DNA of 64,000 bases, taken from positions 453,501 to 517,500 of the forward strand of contig JAMPIV010018771.1 of the NCBI GenBank assembly GCA_024509875.1, written 5' to 3'. The stretch is from Oreohelix idahoensis. Lineage: Eukaryota > Mollusca > Gastropoda > Stylommatophora > Oreohelicidae. Below the pieces are notes generated by a model that ran no database searches, was not told the DNA's origin, and saw nothing but the letters and a program-made list of their open reading frames with translations. Of the stretch, positions 10,991 to 23,060 are shown in pieces. The position numbers and the translations under genes were made by a program. How positions within the stretch are numbered: the stretch's first letter is position 1; each line of letters starts with the position of its first letter.

Positions 10991-13087
10991 CTGTTAAATC
11001 TTGGACTTTACTAGTGCGTCTAACTTTACAACAGTTATTTTTTCTATATCAAAATATGTACACATTTGTAATATATGATATGCTGATTGTATAAACACTT
11101 AGCGGTTCAGTTATTTTGATTCACCGCTAATCATCTGATTTGTCTCTTTGATCAATCTTGAACTTTAAATAACTTATATGTAATTAGTGATTGAAATTAC
11201 TATATGCATGCTGTCATTGCCAGTATTGTGGTATGCGTTGGTGGCAACTCCCTGGAAATATCTGCACTTAGAGAAATAATCTGAGATGATAAGATATATT
11301 CTTTGCCTTAATTTGGCTTTATAAATTCCTGGTATTTCTCATCTGCGCATTATATGTGCATTGTGAGCCTATTGTATGTTGCTCTTAGATGAAAAAAAAA
11401 ATTCATTTCTTTTCCCCGGGGGTTGCGGTAGTCTGTTGCGCACATATTTATGGTGTACGCATACGGATGTAAGATGTATCTATCTGTTTGTTAAAAAAGA
11501 TATTTATTTGTGAATTTACGTCTCTTAGTAATGGGACGGAACTCAGAATAGTCTATGTGTATTTATTCTTTGAGTTACCGGTCCTTGTATCTTCGCTGAA
11601 TATTAATTTAGCGTATGAATACCGAATTCATGTCATTTTATGTCTATTACGGCTAGAAACCGATTGTTCTTGCTCAAGGTTTTGCAGGAATGTTTAGGGC
11701 CTGAATTCATATGTAGTACTTGTCTAGTGCAAGAAGATTCTGTCTTATATTGTATATCTTCGTATGTTTAGGTTGCACTATATTCTTTCGGCCGACGTTC
11801 GGCGCAGGTATTCGTAGTCCCACTGAGTTAAAAAGAGTTCCGAAGTTGCCGGTCGAGATGGCCGTGCGTGTGTTTTTCTAGGGCTGGTGCTGTTTAAGGT
11901 TAAAAAGTGATTTGTGGATGATTTTCCATAAGGAAGGAATGTCTCTGCGAAAGTATAGTGTCAGAGATTCTTCTCATGTACTTTACTATGTTTAAATTCG
12001 GATCCCAGGTAAAGCCAGACCCTCTTTTCTTCGATGACCTCCATTTGGTTAGATTTAGATGAAATCGTATTTCGAGCATCGTTGGTCGTCCATATATACA
12101 GTTGAAGATGACAGGTTCCAACAGTATTTATATCTACATGAAAATAACCTCAGTTATGTGGAGCTGGATGGAACACTCTATGAAGTTATATGTATTTAAA
12201 TGGTGAATTAACTTTGCGTTGTTATTATCCTTCTGCTGGGTGAGTGAGCGAAAACTCAGAGAAGGTAGCCATTTTGTATGCTTGTCATCGTTATAGATCG
12301 CTGTCAAGAGAACAGTTTACAAAACCTATTATCGGACAGTGACATGGAGGTATTATTGAGATGAAAACCCTTATCGTGGTTTAACGTTGTTACGTAAACA
12401 TTCGATATATGTCGCTGGAGAACTTAGCGAAGGAAAAGGTTCGTCCAGTGGACGCTATATATATTTACACACCCACACCCACTGATGCGTTCAGTCAGTT
12501 GGGGTATGGCAATAGTCTACTAGAACATTCTATGATTATCTCATGCCACCCATTATATTTGTACACCACATGAAAGATGTTCTACCATTCTACTACCTAA
12601 TGATTTGCTATGTCAACATGCTCCTGACTGTCTTCCGTGCTGTTCAAGTGTGTGTGTCCTGAATAAACAGTACAAAACGACCACCGCAGTCTGTATCGGT
12701 GTCTTATAGTTCTGAGTGAATGAGTGCATTATATTGGTCAACACACGAACACTCCAGCATTCGTGTTACACTTCACACTCTCACTCCATTTCTGTATGAT
12801 CCTGTGTCGGTTGGGTTGACCCTTTGCTCCACCTGCAGCACCCATCATAATCAACCACTGGTCTGCGTAAAGAGAAGAAGAAATTCATCATACTTTACTG
12901 TGACTGATCCAGTACTTTACAGCAGCTCCCAATAACTGTTACAGTGGTAACGCAGATGTCGTGCTCCTCCTGGAGCCCCAAAGGAAACCAGTTGCAGTGA
13001 TGACAAGTGCTGTCCGAACATAGAAGTCTCCCACACAAAACATATACATCGGGTCTTCTACAGTAGTGGCCAGTCAAACACGAGATT
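10991..13087. other. Non-coding; probable 3' UTR and LTR of the RT-RNase H element
   Basis: No coding signal. A TATATATATTTACAC box (about 12453) lies roughly 200 bp before GAATAAAC (12660), and an RNA-end-like sequence follows, the layout of an LTR (U3-R-U5). I could not fix the ends; CCCCGGGGG near 11417 is a weak candidate polypurine/LTR border. The left edge of copy B follows at about 13088. Confidence 0.35.
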
Positions 13088-14135
13088 TCTACAGTGTCGT
13101 GGAAAGATTCTCATCTGTCATAATAAAATGTCTTGGAAAGATTCTTCACTGTCATTATAAAATGTTGTCCAACGGGCTGATCACCCGTTTGCCAGTCACT
13201 TTGATTACGGAAACAACAGCAAACGGATTGATTTGTCGTTGCCCTAAAGACGCCATTAGGCGTGATGGGAACAACAGCAAAGAAAATCTATTCGCTGTTG
13301 CCCTAAGACGCCACTAGGCGTAATGGCCACTGACTGCTTTGCCGGTCGTTGGCTAAGGACGGAAGAAGAAGAAGATTATAAAATGTCGTGGAACGATTCT
13401 TCACTGTCACTATAAAGTGTCATAGAAAGATCGTGAAAAGAATCTTCACTGTCATCTTAAAGTGTCGTGGAAAGATTCTTCACTGTCGTTATAAAGTGTC
13501 TTGTAAAGATCCTTCACTGTTGTTATAAAGTGTTGTGGAAAGATTCTTCGCTGTTGTTATAAAGTATCTTGGAAAGATTCTCATCTGTCGTTATAAAATG
13601 TCGCGGAAAGAATCTTCACTGTCATCATAAAGTGTCGTGGAAAGATTCGTCACAGTCGTTATAAAGTGTCGTGGAAAGATTCTCATCTGTCGTTATAAAG
13701 TGTCCTGGAAAGATTCTCATCTGTCGTTATAGAGTGTCGTGGAAAGATTCTCATCTTTCGTTATAAAGTGTCGTGGAAAGATTCGTCACTGTCATTACAA
13801 AGTGTCGTGGAAAGATTTTTCACTGTCGTTGTAAAGTGTCGTGGAAAGATTCTTCACTGTCGTTATAAAGTGTTGTGGAAAGATTCTTCACTGTTGTTAT
13901 AGAGTGTCGTGGAAAGATTCGTCTCTGTCGTTATAAAGTGTCGTGGAAAGACTCTTCACTGTCATTATAAAGTGTCGTGGAAAGACTCTTCACTGTCACT
14001 ATAAAATGTCGTGGAAAGAATTTTCACTGTCATTATAAAGAATCTAGAAAGATTCTTCACAGTCACTATAAAGTTTCGTAGAAAGATTCTTCACTGTCAA
14101 CATAAAGAGTCGTTACATGACCTTATTGTAAAATT
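13088..14135. repeat. 34-bp minisatellite, copy B
   Basis: The same 34-bp array as at 1-1050, with comparable unit order (for example the AAAGATCGTGAAAAGAATCT variant unit). It is interrupted by a SINE-1 insertion at 13166-13374 that copy A lacks. Confidence 0.95.
13166..13374 (+). mobile_element. SINE-1 (209 bp) inserted in the minisatellite
   Basis: The insert is flanked by a perfect 12-bp duplication ATTATAAAATGT (13154-13165 and 13375-13386). It starts CCAACGGGCTGATCACCCG and ends GGACGGAAGAAGAAGAAG. Internally it holds two versions of a block with GTTGCCCTAA, GACGCCA, TAGGCGT and ATGG, so the body is a partial tandem duplication. The last 90 bases match the 3' end of LINE family C at 26165-26262. 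No tRNA boxes are evident. It is absent from copy A, so it inserted after the segmental duplication. Confidence 0.92.
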
Positions 14136-14354
14136 TTACGGAAAGATTCAGTGATACTCCTGAACATGAATTGTTGGTTTAGCCACTTCACATATATACT
14201 TCAGTTAATCTATCCATGCATTCTCCGGGCTGCTCGTGCAACACCTGTATCCTATTGTTCTAGTGTACACGGCACATTACTTAATTTTTTAGGAGTTTCG
14301 TCTCGTTTTAGCGAAGCACGCATCGTTCAACCCAGACACAATCAGTCCTTCAAT

Positions 14355-14955
14355 TTTGCAACCTTTAATTTAGGTCAGCTAAAATCACCCATCAGATACC
14401 TGGTCATATTAAATACAACGGATGGAAGATGCATCTCAGAAGTAAAGAGCAGAATAGCTCAGGAAAAAAACAGCATTCTGTAAAATGAAGAGCATTTTAT
14501 GCAACGGCTCTTTTTCAATGGACGTAAGCAAGAAAGTTCTGTGTTATATAGAACCAATCCAGACATATGGGAGTGAGTCATGGCCAATTAGTAAACAATT
14601 ACGGAAGGCACTGGAGGCTCAGAGATGCGGTTTTACAGAAGAATGTTACAAATACAAAGGACAGCCAAAAAAAGTAATGAGGATGTCCTGAAAGAGGCCA
14701 ATGCGCAAAGGAAACTTATTTCACAAGTTAGAAAGAAACAATCCATTTTTTAAAGGCATGTTATGAGAAGAGGAAAGTTGGAGTACATCGTAACAACAAG
14801 TAAGATTGAAGGAAAAAGATATAGGGGAAGACAAAGGGACATCGTGGCATGGAAAGGAGTCAACAACAGAACTGATAAATTGTACTGGAGACAGGAAGTT
14901 GTGGAGAGACATGATCTTCCACACCACTAGGCACGGCACTTGAAGAAGAAGAGAA
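14355..14955 (+). pseudogene. LINE reverse transcriptase, decayed 3' end (copy B)
   Basis: Direct counterpart of 1260-1860. The open piece 14485-14691 has YIEPIQTYGSESW and ISKQL. The same GAAGAAGAAG tail and the same disabling stops are present, so decay preceded the duplication. Confidence 0.75.
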
Positions 14956-14964
14956 TCATCAGGT

Positions 14965-15346
14965 GCACATAACTAACATTCTCATGTTTTGATTCAGACT
15001 TACATTAACATTCTCATGTTTTGATTCTCATGTTTTGATTCAGACTTACATTAACATTCTCATGTTTTGATTCAGACTTACATTAACATTCTCATGTTTT
15101 GATTCAGACTTACATTAACATTCTCATGTTTTGATTCAGACTTATATTAACATTCTCATGTTTTGATTCAGACTTACATTAACATTTTCATGTTTTGATT
15201 CAGACTTACATTAACATTCTCATGTTTTGATTCAGACTTACATTAACATTCTCATGTTTTGATTCAGACTTACATTAACATTCTCATGTTTTGATTCAGA
15301 CTTACATTAACATTCTCATGTTTTGATTCAGACTTACATTAACATT
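14965..15346. repeat. 32-bp minisatellite, copy B
   Basis: About eleven to twelve units containing CATTCTCATGTTTTGATTC, one of them truncated near 15020. Counterpart of 1865-2269. Confidence 0.95.
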
Positions 15347-15358
15347 CAGGTTCCAACT

Positions 15359-15667
15359 TCTCCTTCTTCTTCTTCGTTCGTCCTGAAAAGGACGTTGGTT
15401 GCGTTGTGTCCGTTTGCAGCGTAGCTGCGATTTTTGCGCCTTTCGGCCGTCACATCCGACTTCAGCACGGCATTTTTTGGGACCGGGTTAGCCTTCCCTC
15501 TTTGATCCCTACTCACTCAGCCAGACTGCAGTGATGCAGCCTGTTTCCAGGACCACCACTTGGAGGTGGAGTAGGGTCTTGGTCAGCTCTGGTTCGCTGA
15601 CCCTGACGCAAGCAGTCAAGCTATGGTTCGCTGACTGCATTCCTCACTGATGACGCGTCTTAGTTCC
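15359..15667 (-). mobile_element. SINE-2 (309 bp), copy B
   Basis: Same insertion as 2282-2590, with the 12-bp duplication CAGGTTCCAACT at 15347-15358 and 15668-15679. Only a few substitutions separate the two copies. Confidence 0.88.
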
Positions 15668-15689
15668 CAGGTTCCAACTGAAGAGACAA

Positions 15690-15764
15690 AGACAGAATAG
15701 ACCTACTACACACTCAAGAATAGACCTACTACACACTCAAGAATAGACCTACTACACACTCAAG
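15690..15764. repeat. 23-bp minisatellite, copy B
   Basis: About three units containing AGAATAGACCTACTACACAC, against about eight in copy A. Confidence 0.9.
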
Positions 15765-16085
15765 CAAGGAGACACAACTCCAATGTTGGTCCCACACTCT
15801 GTAAGGAACGCAGAGGACAAGGATGATGATGACTAACGGTGATGTTAAAAAAGGTATTCCCATAGAAGATACTGCCGTAGGGGAGTGGAAGTGTTAGAGG
15901 CTTCACCGTACTAGGTCCAGTATCGAGAAGTGGGGTAACCAGTTTCCTTCCTCGCTGCCTTTTACTTCTCAAATTTGGTCAGGTACCCATTTCCAGCTGG
16001 GTAGACTGGAGAGTATCGGTACCGTGATTGGAACCCGGCACCATTGCCGCGAGAGACCAGCGCTCTAACCACTCTGTCAATCGGA
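15765..16085 (-). mobile_element. tRNA-derived SINE-3, full length (copy B)
   Basis: On the minus strand the order is: tRNA-like head with box A in GTGGTTAGAGCGCTGG and a one-base-damaged box B (GGGTTCCAATC, near 16029-16039), a middle block with CCAGCTGGAAATGGGTACCT, a conserved CTCGATACTGGACCTAGTAC block and a tail region with CCCCTACGGCAGTATCTTC. The far 3' end contains GATGATGATGAC-type sequence as seen at LINE tails. Related copies are at 3755, 18595 and 61860. Copy A has lost the 3' two thirds. Confidence 0.82.
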
Positions 16086-16127
16086 CGCTCTAACCACTCT
16101 GTCAATCGAACGCTCTAACCACTCTGT
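16058..16127. repeat. 25-bp minisatellite, copy B, left part
   Basis: Units containing GCTCTAACCACTCTGTCAAT, continuing at 17702 after the inserted LINE. Confidence 0.9.
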
Positions 16128-17701
16128 GCCAGTGCTGGAAAGAGACAACTATTCCTCAAGACATGCGAGATGCCAAGATTGTAACACTGTATAAAAATAA
16201 AGGAGACAGAAGTGATTGCAATAACTACAGAGGCATCTCTCTTCTTAGTATTGTTGGTAAGGTTTTTGCCAAAGTCATCTTAATGCGACTACACAAGTTA
16301 GCTGAGCGCATATATCCAGAGGCACAGTGTGGATTCCGAGCTGGCAGATCAACAACAGACATGATCTTCTCTCTCCGCCAGCTTCAGGAAAAATCAAGAG
16401 AGCAGAAAAGACCATTATATATCGCCTTTATAGACCTCACAAAAGCATTCGACCTAGTTAGTAGGGATGGACTCTTTAAAATCCTCCTGAAAATAGGCTG
16501 CCCTTCTAAAATGCTGGAAATGATAAAGTCATTCCATGACGACATGAAGGGAACAGTCCAATATGCTGGAAGCACGTCACAGCCCTTTGATATACGAAGT
16601 GGCGTTAAACAAGGCTGTGTTCTGGCTCCGACCCTCTTCGGAATCTTCTTTGCCTTACTCTTGAAACATGCATTCAGAGATGCAACTGAAGGAATATGCC
16701 TTCACACTAGGTCAGATGGCCCTCTGTTTAATCTTTCAAGGCTGAAGGCAAAAACAAAAATCAGAAGGGTCACTATAAGAGACTTGTTGTTCGCTGATGA
16801 TGCTGCAGTCGTCACTCAAAGCCAACAGGAGCTTCAGAGCTTGATGAATCGCTTCACTAAAGCATGCAAGGACTTTGGCCTCACAATAAGTCTAAAGAAA
16901 ACGAATGTGCTGAGTCAGGATGTGGATGCTGCACCAGTTATCACCATCGATAACTATGAATTGGCAGTGGTGCACCACTTCACATACCTAGGGTCTACCA
17001 TCAATGACAAACTCTCACTGGATACAGAAATCGACAGCCGCATTGGCAAAGCTGCAGCTTCCTTTGCCCGCCTCACATCGCGTGTTTGGGAAAACTCTAA
17101 ACTCACAATGAAGACCAAAGCTGCGGTATATAATGCCTGCGTCACCAGCACACTCCTATATGGCAGCGAGACCTGGACGACCTATGCTAAGCAAGAAAGA
17201 AGGCTCAATACCTTCCATTTGCGGTGTCTACGCCGCATCCTCGGCATCTCGTGGAAAGATAAAGTGACAAATGTCGAGGTGTTGTCACGTGCTGGCCTTC
17301 AAAGTATGTATACGCTGCTTAGACAGCGCAGACTTCGTTGGCTTGGCCATGTTCGCCGCATGGAAGATGGTCGCATTCCAAAAGATATCTTCTACGGACA
17401 ATTAGCAGATGGCAAGAGAACAGTTGGGCGACCACAGCTGAGGTTCAAAGATGTGTGCAAGAGAGATATGAGGGCACTGGACATGGATCCAGCAACATGG
17501 GAGGATGAAGCTGCCGATCGCACTAAGTGGCGATGCTATTTACGGCACCACCTCAGATTGGGCGAAGAGAGGCTCACACAACAAGCAGAGGTGAGGAGAA
17601 AACGTCGAAAGGAGCACCAGGAAAATAAGCAGCTGAGGGCTGCCACCTCAGGGGCGCATTCCCATAGTCAGTTATGACTGAAGGGGCTATTATTATTATT
17701 A
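16128..17701 (+). mobile_element. 5'-truncated LINE inserted in the minisatellite
   Basis: The insert splits the 25-bp array of copy B. TAACCACTCTGT is present on both sides (16116-16127 and 17702-17713), consistent with a 12-bp duplication, although the array itself repeats that string. The 5' end is truncated inside the RT region and the 3' end is a (ATT)n run. Just before the tail is a small hairpin, AGTCA-GTTA-TGACT (17666-17679). Copy A has no insertion, so this is one of the youngest events in the window. Confidence 0.9.
16163..17677 (+). CDS. LINE reverse transcriptase, intact C-terminal 504 codons
   Basis: Target-primed reverse transcriptase of a non-LTR retrotransposon. The usual order is present: GISLLSIVGK near residue 24, motif A with FIDLTKAFD (89-97), motif B with SGVKQGCVLAPTLF (146-159), catalytic FADD (210-213), then the thumb with FTYLGSTIND and the C-terminal RLRWLGHVRRMEDGRIPKD region. 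The frame is open upstream of the first ATG to the truncation at 16128 (reading CWKETTIPQD), so that ATG is not the true start; the N-terminal endonuclease is missing. There are no stops or frameshifts. Clade assignment by eye is unsafe. Confidence 0.93.
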   Translation: MRDAKIVTLYKNKGDRSDCNNYRGISLLSIVGKVFAKVILMRLHKLAERIYPEAQCGFRAGRSTTDMIFSLRQLQEKSREQKRPLYIAFIDLTKAFDLVSRDGLFKILLKIGCPSKMLEMIKSFHDDMKGTVQYAGSTSQPFDIRSGVKQGCVLAPTLFGIFFALLLKHAFRDATEGICLHTRSDGPLFNLSRLKAKTKIRRVTIRDLLFADDAAVVTQSQQELQSLMNRFTKACKDFGLTISLKKTNVLSQDVDAAPVITIDNYELAVVHHFTYLGSTINDKLSLDTEIDSRIGKAAASFARLTSRVWENSKLTMKTKAAVYNACVTSTLLYGSETWTTYAKQERRLNTFHLRCLRRILGISWKDKVTNVEVLSRAGLQSMYTLLRQRRLRWLGHVRRMEDGRIPKDIFYGQLADGKRTVGRPQLRFKDVCKRDMRALDMDPATWEDEAADRTKWRCYLRHHLRLGEERLTQQAEVRRKRRKEHQENKQLRAATSGAHSHSQL

Positions 17702-17955
17702 TAACCACTCTGTCAATCGAACGCTCTAACCACTCTGTCAATCGGACGCTCTAACCACTGTCAATCGGACGCTCTAACCACTCTGTCAATCGGACGCTCT
17801 AACCACTCTGTCAATCGGACACTCTAACCACTCTGTCAATCGGACGCTCTAACCACTCTGTCAATCGGACGCTCTAACCACTCGGTCAATCGGACGCTCT
17901 AACTACTCTGTCAATCGGACGCTCTAACCACTCTGTCAATCGGACGCTCTAACGG
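17702..17955. repeat. 25-bp minisatellite, copy B, right part
   Basis: About ten units containing GCTCTAACCACTCTGTCAAT, with two short units. The sequence leaves the array at GGTGACGTACAGTCCG as in copy A. Confidence 0.92.
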
Positions 17956-17994
17956 TGACGTACAGTCCGTTAATTTACACGTTTTTTTTAAAGA

Positions 17995-18090
17995 ACGTGT
18001 GCCTCGTTTTAGGAAGACCGCAATCTTCAACCTATACACAAGATCTGTCGGTTACATTAGTGTGCACGTCCAAATATACAAGGTGTTATC
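17995..18090 (+). repeat. Dispersed short repeat R80 (copy B)
   Basis: Counterpart of 3165-3265, with GCCTCGTTTTAGGAAGACCG and CGGTTACATTAGTGTGCACG. Confidence 0.7.
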
Positions 18091-18594
18091 GCCTGGTAAT
18101 ATAATTATTTCAATGTTAAAATCCAAGTAGATTATATTATAACTAAGTACCAAACCGTATTAGAGGTCTTCACCGGCCGATCTTTAGTGCTTTAAAATAA
18201 TCAACTACCAGACCTGCCCTCTTGAGCAGCGCTGAAAAACATCGTATTCTGAAGAGGACTACTATCGCTGAAAGGTTACGGTTAATACAGAATGTGTGTC
18301 TGCTGATTTATGGGTAGATTTACCTGTACTCACGCACATCTTGGCCTAATCATTCACGACATGCAACATCTTCAAGGACGGGCCAGTCCAATCATTAAAG
18401 TAATGAAGCTTACCATCTCGCAGGATACGGCGAAACTCAAGGCTATTTTCAAACACAAACTGAATAGAAAGAAAAAAAAAACCAAACGAAAACAAACTGA
18501 AAATAACAGGAAACGGGTCTTAATAAGAAGCTCACAAGCTGTTACGAAGCTGTGTTTAGAACTGGTACTCTGAGATTAGATCTCGTTACGTGCA
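18091..18594. other. No gene seen
   Basis: Counterpart of 3270-3755. No recognisable signal. An A-rich run lies at 18470-18490. Confidence 0.5.
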
Positions 18595-18855
18595 TTTGTA
18601 GCAGATGTATCGTAAAGGTATTCCATAGCAGATACTGCCGAAAGGGAGTGAAGAGGACCAGATTTTCTTTTTATTTGAAGTGGGAAGACCAGTTCCCTTC
18701 CCCGCTGTCTTTTGCTTTACCTATCTCAAGAGCAAAGTCAGGTACCCATTGGCAGCTGCGTAGGCTGTAGCGTGACGCTACCAGGTTTCGACATCGGATC
18801 CCAGTAACTGTGCCACGACGGGAAAGTGCGCTAATCGCTTAGCCAATTGGAAACT
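18595..18855 (-). mobile_element. SINE-3, old diverged copy (copy B)
   Basis: Counterpart of 3755-4000, with GGTATTCCATAGCAGATACT at one end and GCTCTAATCGCTTAGCC-like head at the other. Same damaged box B. Confidence 0.7.
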
Positions 18856-19086
18856 TAGATGTTAGTATTATAATAAAGCTAAAAAAGAGCAACCTTTTAG
18901 TAGATTTTTATATCATTTAACGCCGTCTGCATTGTGTGGTTGATCCGCTCAAGATAGAAACGATCAATTACTGTCGTCTTGAGGTTTGTGATGGAATCCA
19001 GCATTATCTCCCACTCGCATTGTGTCTCGTCAAACTCTCTTGTTATTTTTCTTTGTTTTCATCATAAAACTCCAAACATACACAGC

Positions 19087-19630
<544 letters not shown>

Positions 19631-20204
19631 AAAAACAGAGCATGAAAATTTTACAGAACTGCCGAATAGACAAAACGTGAAAATCCAGGTGTCGGCTGTC
19701 GGCAGTAAGCGTCATTTCCTGCACCTGGACACATTCGTATAACATAAGTTTAAAGTTCTTGTTGTTTTGGCGGAAGCAGATCAACTTCTTCAGACTGCAC
19801 TGATATATGTTACTACACTGTTACCGTAAAATGTAGCAATACAATGTCTTTAGGAACACATATACAGCGTTATAAGAGAAACAAATATACTAATAGTGTG
19901 TAAGTGTGTTTGTGTGAATATGCGTGTGTGAAGAGTGTGTGTCTATAGATTTACTTTCTCTTTCAGCTTAAGCAGTCGTTGTGTCATGATGGTGCATGGT
20001 GAACATTCTAGCCCACGACGTGTTGCCTTGAGTGGCAACAGACAACAGTTACGCAGGATTTTGTTAATCATCATAGTCACCCTTTAGCTCCCCAAGGATC
20101 ATTGGCTTTCAACAAACGTATGCCAGGAATCCCTGTCCCTAGTCATCAGCTCAAGGTCTGTCCACGTTTTCCTCATTGTCACGGGATTTTCCTCCTTTTG
20201 CTCT

Positions 20205-20490
20205 GCAGTAGTGGTCCACCAGTGGCCAAAACTCAAGAGTATCTAAAATGGGTCGTCAAAGGTGTCTACCTTCGCACAAGATTACTCTTGGCAGAGTTGT
20301 AGATAGAAGGATAATGACGCTTCTATCTCAAGGGAGTTTCACAAGATAATTCAGAAGTCAAGAACAATGCTGCATATGGTAGAGCACTATTAACTTATAT
20401 CTGATCAGGCAGATTTTGTGAAGTTTTAAGCAATGATTTTAAGCTTTTGTTCGAGCCCCCAGCTGAGTTAATTCAGCGAAATTCCTTTTA
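20205..20490 (-). mobile_element. LTR fragment of the SCAN-gag element family (copy B)
   Basis: Counterpart of 5560-5870; the reverse complement matches the 3' part of the LTR at 53364-55682. It ends beside the long (AT)n array. Confidence 0.7.
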
Positions 20491-20520
20491 TAGTTATTTT
20501 GGCTCTATGGCTGTAAATAT

Positions 20521-20776
<256 letters not shown>

Positions 20777-20937
20777 GACTGTCAATCATACATGCGCTCT
20801 CTTGTCTATAAGAACTGAATCAACTATGAATTTGTAAAATAACATATAACAAATTTAATAATCAATTAGTCTTTAACAAATTTAAATAAATTTGGATGAA
20901 CATGAATTTAGGAGGTTTTAAAATTTCTCTTCACTGA

Positions 20938-21580
20938 GACAAGAAATTATAACAAGGTTGAACTTGAAGAAACACCACTAAATTATGTTGAATCGTACAC
21001 ATATCATAGCAGCAATATAGACAAAGTTGGAGGGACATTGCTATCAAAATAAGAATACAAAAAGCAAGAGGAGCTTTTATTGCATTGGGAAACATATGGA
21101 AAACAAGAGAAATCAAGTCCAACACGAATATAAGAACCTTCAACTCAAATGTCATGTCAGTCCTATTGACTGGCTCTGAGACATAGAGAGCAACTAAAAC
21201 AATAACCAAAAAGCTACAGACTTTTATAAACGGGTGCTTGTGTAGAATAGAAGGACTGAAATGGTATGACAAAGTCACAAATGTGGAATTGATGACAAGA
21301 ACCAGACAAGTGCCAGTGGAACAAGAGTTGAGAAGAACACGCTGGTGATGGATAAGACACACATTGTAGAAACCTGCTGATAGCATTACAATGCAGTCCT
21401 TGTTCTGGAATAACAGGGAAAGAGAGGCAGAGGTAGACCAAAAAAACACATGGAGAAGAGAACTAGATACAGAGGGGAAAATGATGAGAAAAACATGGAA
21501 AGAACTTGAGCGGATGGCACAGGACAGGAAGATTTGGCATGTGTTTGTTGAAGACTTGTGCTTCTCGAGTATTCATTGAG
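20938..21580 (+). pseudogene. LINE family D, decayed 3' end (copy B)
   Basis: Counterpart of 5990-6640. The open piece 21391-21579 contains TWKELERMAQDRKIW. It has additional stops relative to copy A, for example in the region matching ALRHGEQ. Confidence 0.8.
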
Positions 21581-22800
21581 ATTTAATTGGAGACTGATGG
21601 TTATTAGTGTCCTTTGTGTGCCTGTTACAAAAGACTTATCTTACTGAGTACTGCACTGGGTCGTTGTCAGGTTTTTTTGTGATGAGGACTCTTCTCTAGA
21701 GGCATCTAGAGGAACCTCACTCCTAATGTCAAGGTGGGTGTCTTCACAACATGTCCACTGTAGGTATATGACTGGTATAACCACTTAGCAAGTACAGACA
21801 TGTCACAATTCACATTTTAGACTATATGTTTACAACTTACCCCTATGGGATATACAATCTCCTGGCACAGTAGAATGGACACAGCAACTTTGATTAGATG
21901 CCTCGAACACTTGGTTGGGGAAATTTTAGTATTCCTCTTATGACGGGTGCTCTGATTCCTCAAGTTTCCAGTCTTGGTATTTAAAATTGCGGGTTCTCTT
22001 TTAAGTTATGAAGACGCCCACTTACTTTGATATGTCACTATTAATTTTGGAATACTTTGTCCGACCCTTCTCTCTGGCTACTGGGAGTTGCTAATTTGAC
22101 GTTACGATGCAGTCTGATTTGTGTCTCCGATTTCGCTAGATTATATTTCCATTTCTCAGTTCAAGTCCCAGATTGTATTCTTAGACCAACTTGCCAATGA
22201 AAGCGAAATTCTATTCCGGCTCTAGAATTAAACCAATGGTAAGCTCTTTAGAACTATGTGGGTCGGGGTGTTAACTCCTTACTATCCCCTGCATGTTTTA
22301 AAATATCAAATTTAAAAATGTTAACTCGTGACCTCTTTCAAATATGGCAGTAATACTTCCGATTGTATTTGTACAAACTCACAAACACATCGGCGAACTT
22401 ATTTCCTGACTAATACCTTCCGCCCACATGGTCTTCTCTGACATGTTGTCTGTAATATTGATACAGAGATGGTCCAGCGGAAGCGATTACATATATCAAC
22501 TCTGTTTACGCGTACATCTCTCTGCCGGATTTCTTTCTGTCGATCCGGCGAGACCACCTGTGTGTCAACAATGATCGTCTCTATCAAAGGTAGTTAGACG
22601 ACTTAAGTTATAAAAGTAATATCAGCTGACCTGTCTAATTAGCTTTGTATTACTACGATTCACAGGGCAAAACGTAAACAAGTATCGGGAGAGGTCAGAG
22701 CAAAAATTGTAAGTGCATACAATTTGCTTAATAATAGGACGATGAGTGAGGAAAATGAAGAAACGAATTCTGCCGGAGAGAACGACAGTTATGAAAAGTG
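21581..22800. other. No gene seen
   Basis: Counterpart of 6641-8379 without the 520-bp segment. No coding or RNA signal recognised. Confidence 0.55.
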
Positions 22801-22804
22801 CACA

Positions 22805-23060
22805 ACTGATTTCGTCACACTCATTCACTTCATGTCCGTCTCCAATTTTCTCTGTCCAAGTGTTCTTCGGTCTCACTCTCGCTTACCTTGTGTATTCTAG
22901 AACAAGGACTGCTGATAATACCATCAGCATGTTTCCCAGAGTGTCTACTATCCAATGCCAATGTTTCTTCTCACCTCTTATTGCACAGGCATTCTTGTCA
23001 TCAGATCCACATTAGTGATCTTGTCATACTATTTCAATCCTTCTCTTCTATCAAACAGAT
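22805..23060 (-). pseudogene. LINE family D fragment, antisense (copy B)
   Basis: Counterpart of 8380-8645, equally decayed. Confidence 0.6.

Noticed and set aside
20931..21449. 172-codon minus-strand frame, also seen in copy A as a 95-codon frame
   Set aside because: Antisense of the LINE family D C-terminus; plus-strand pieces match a known LINE region and explain the sequence.
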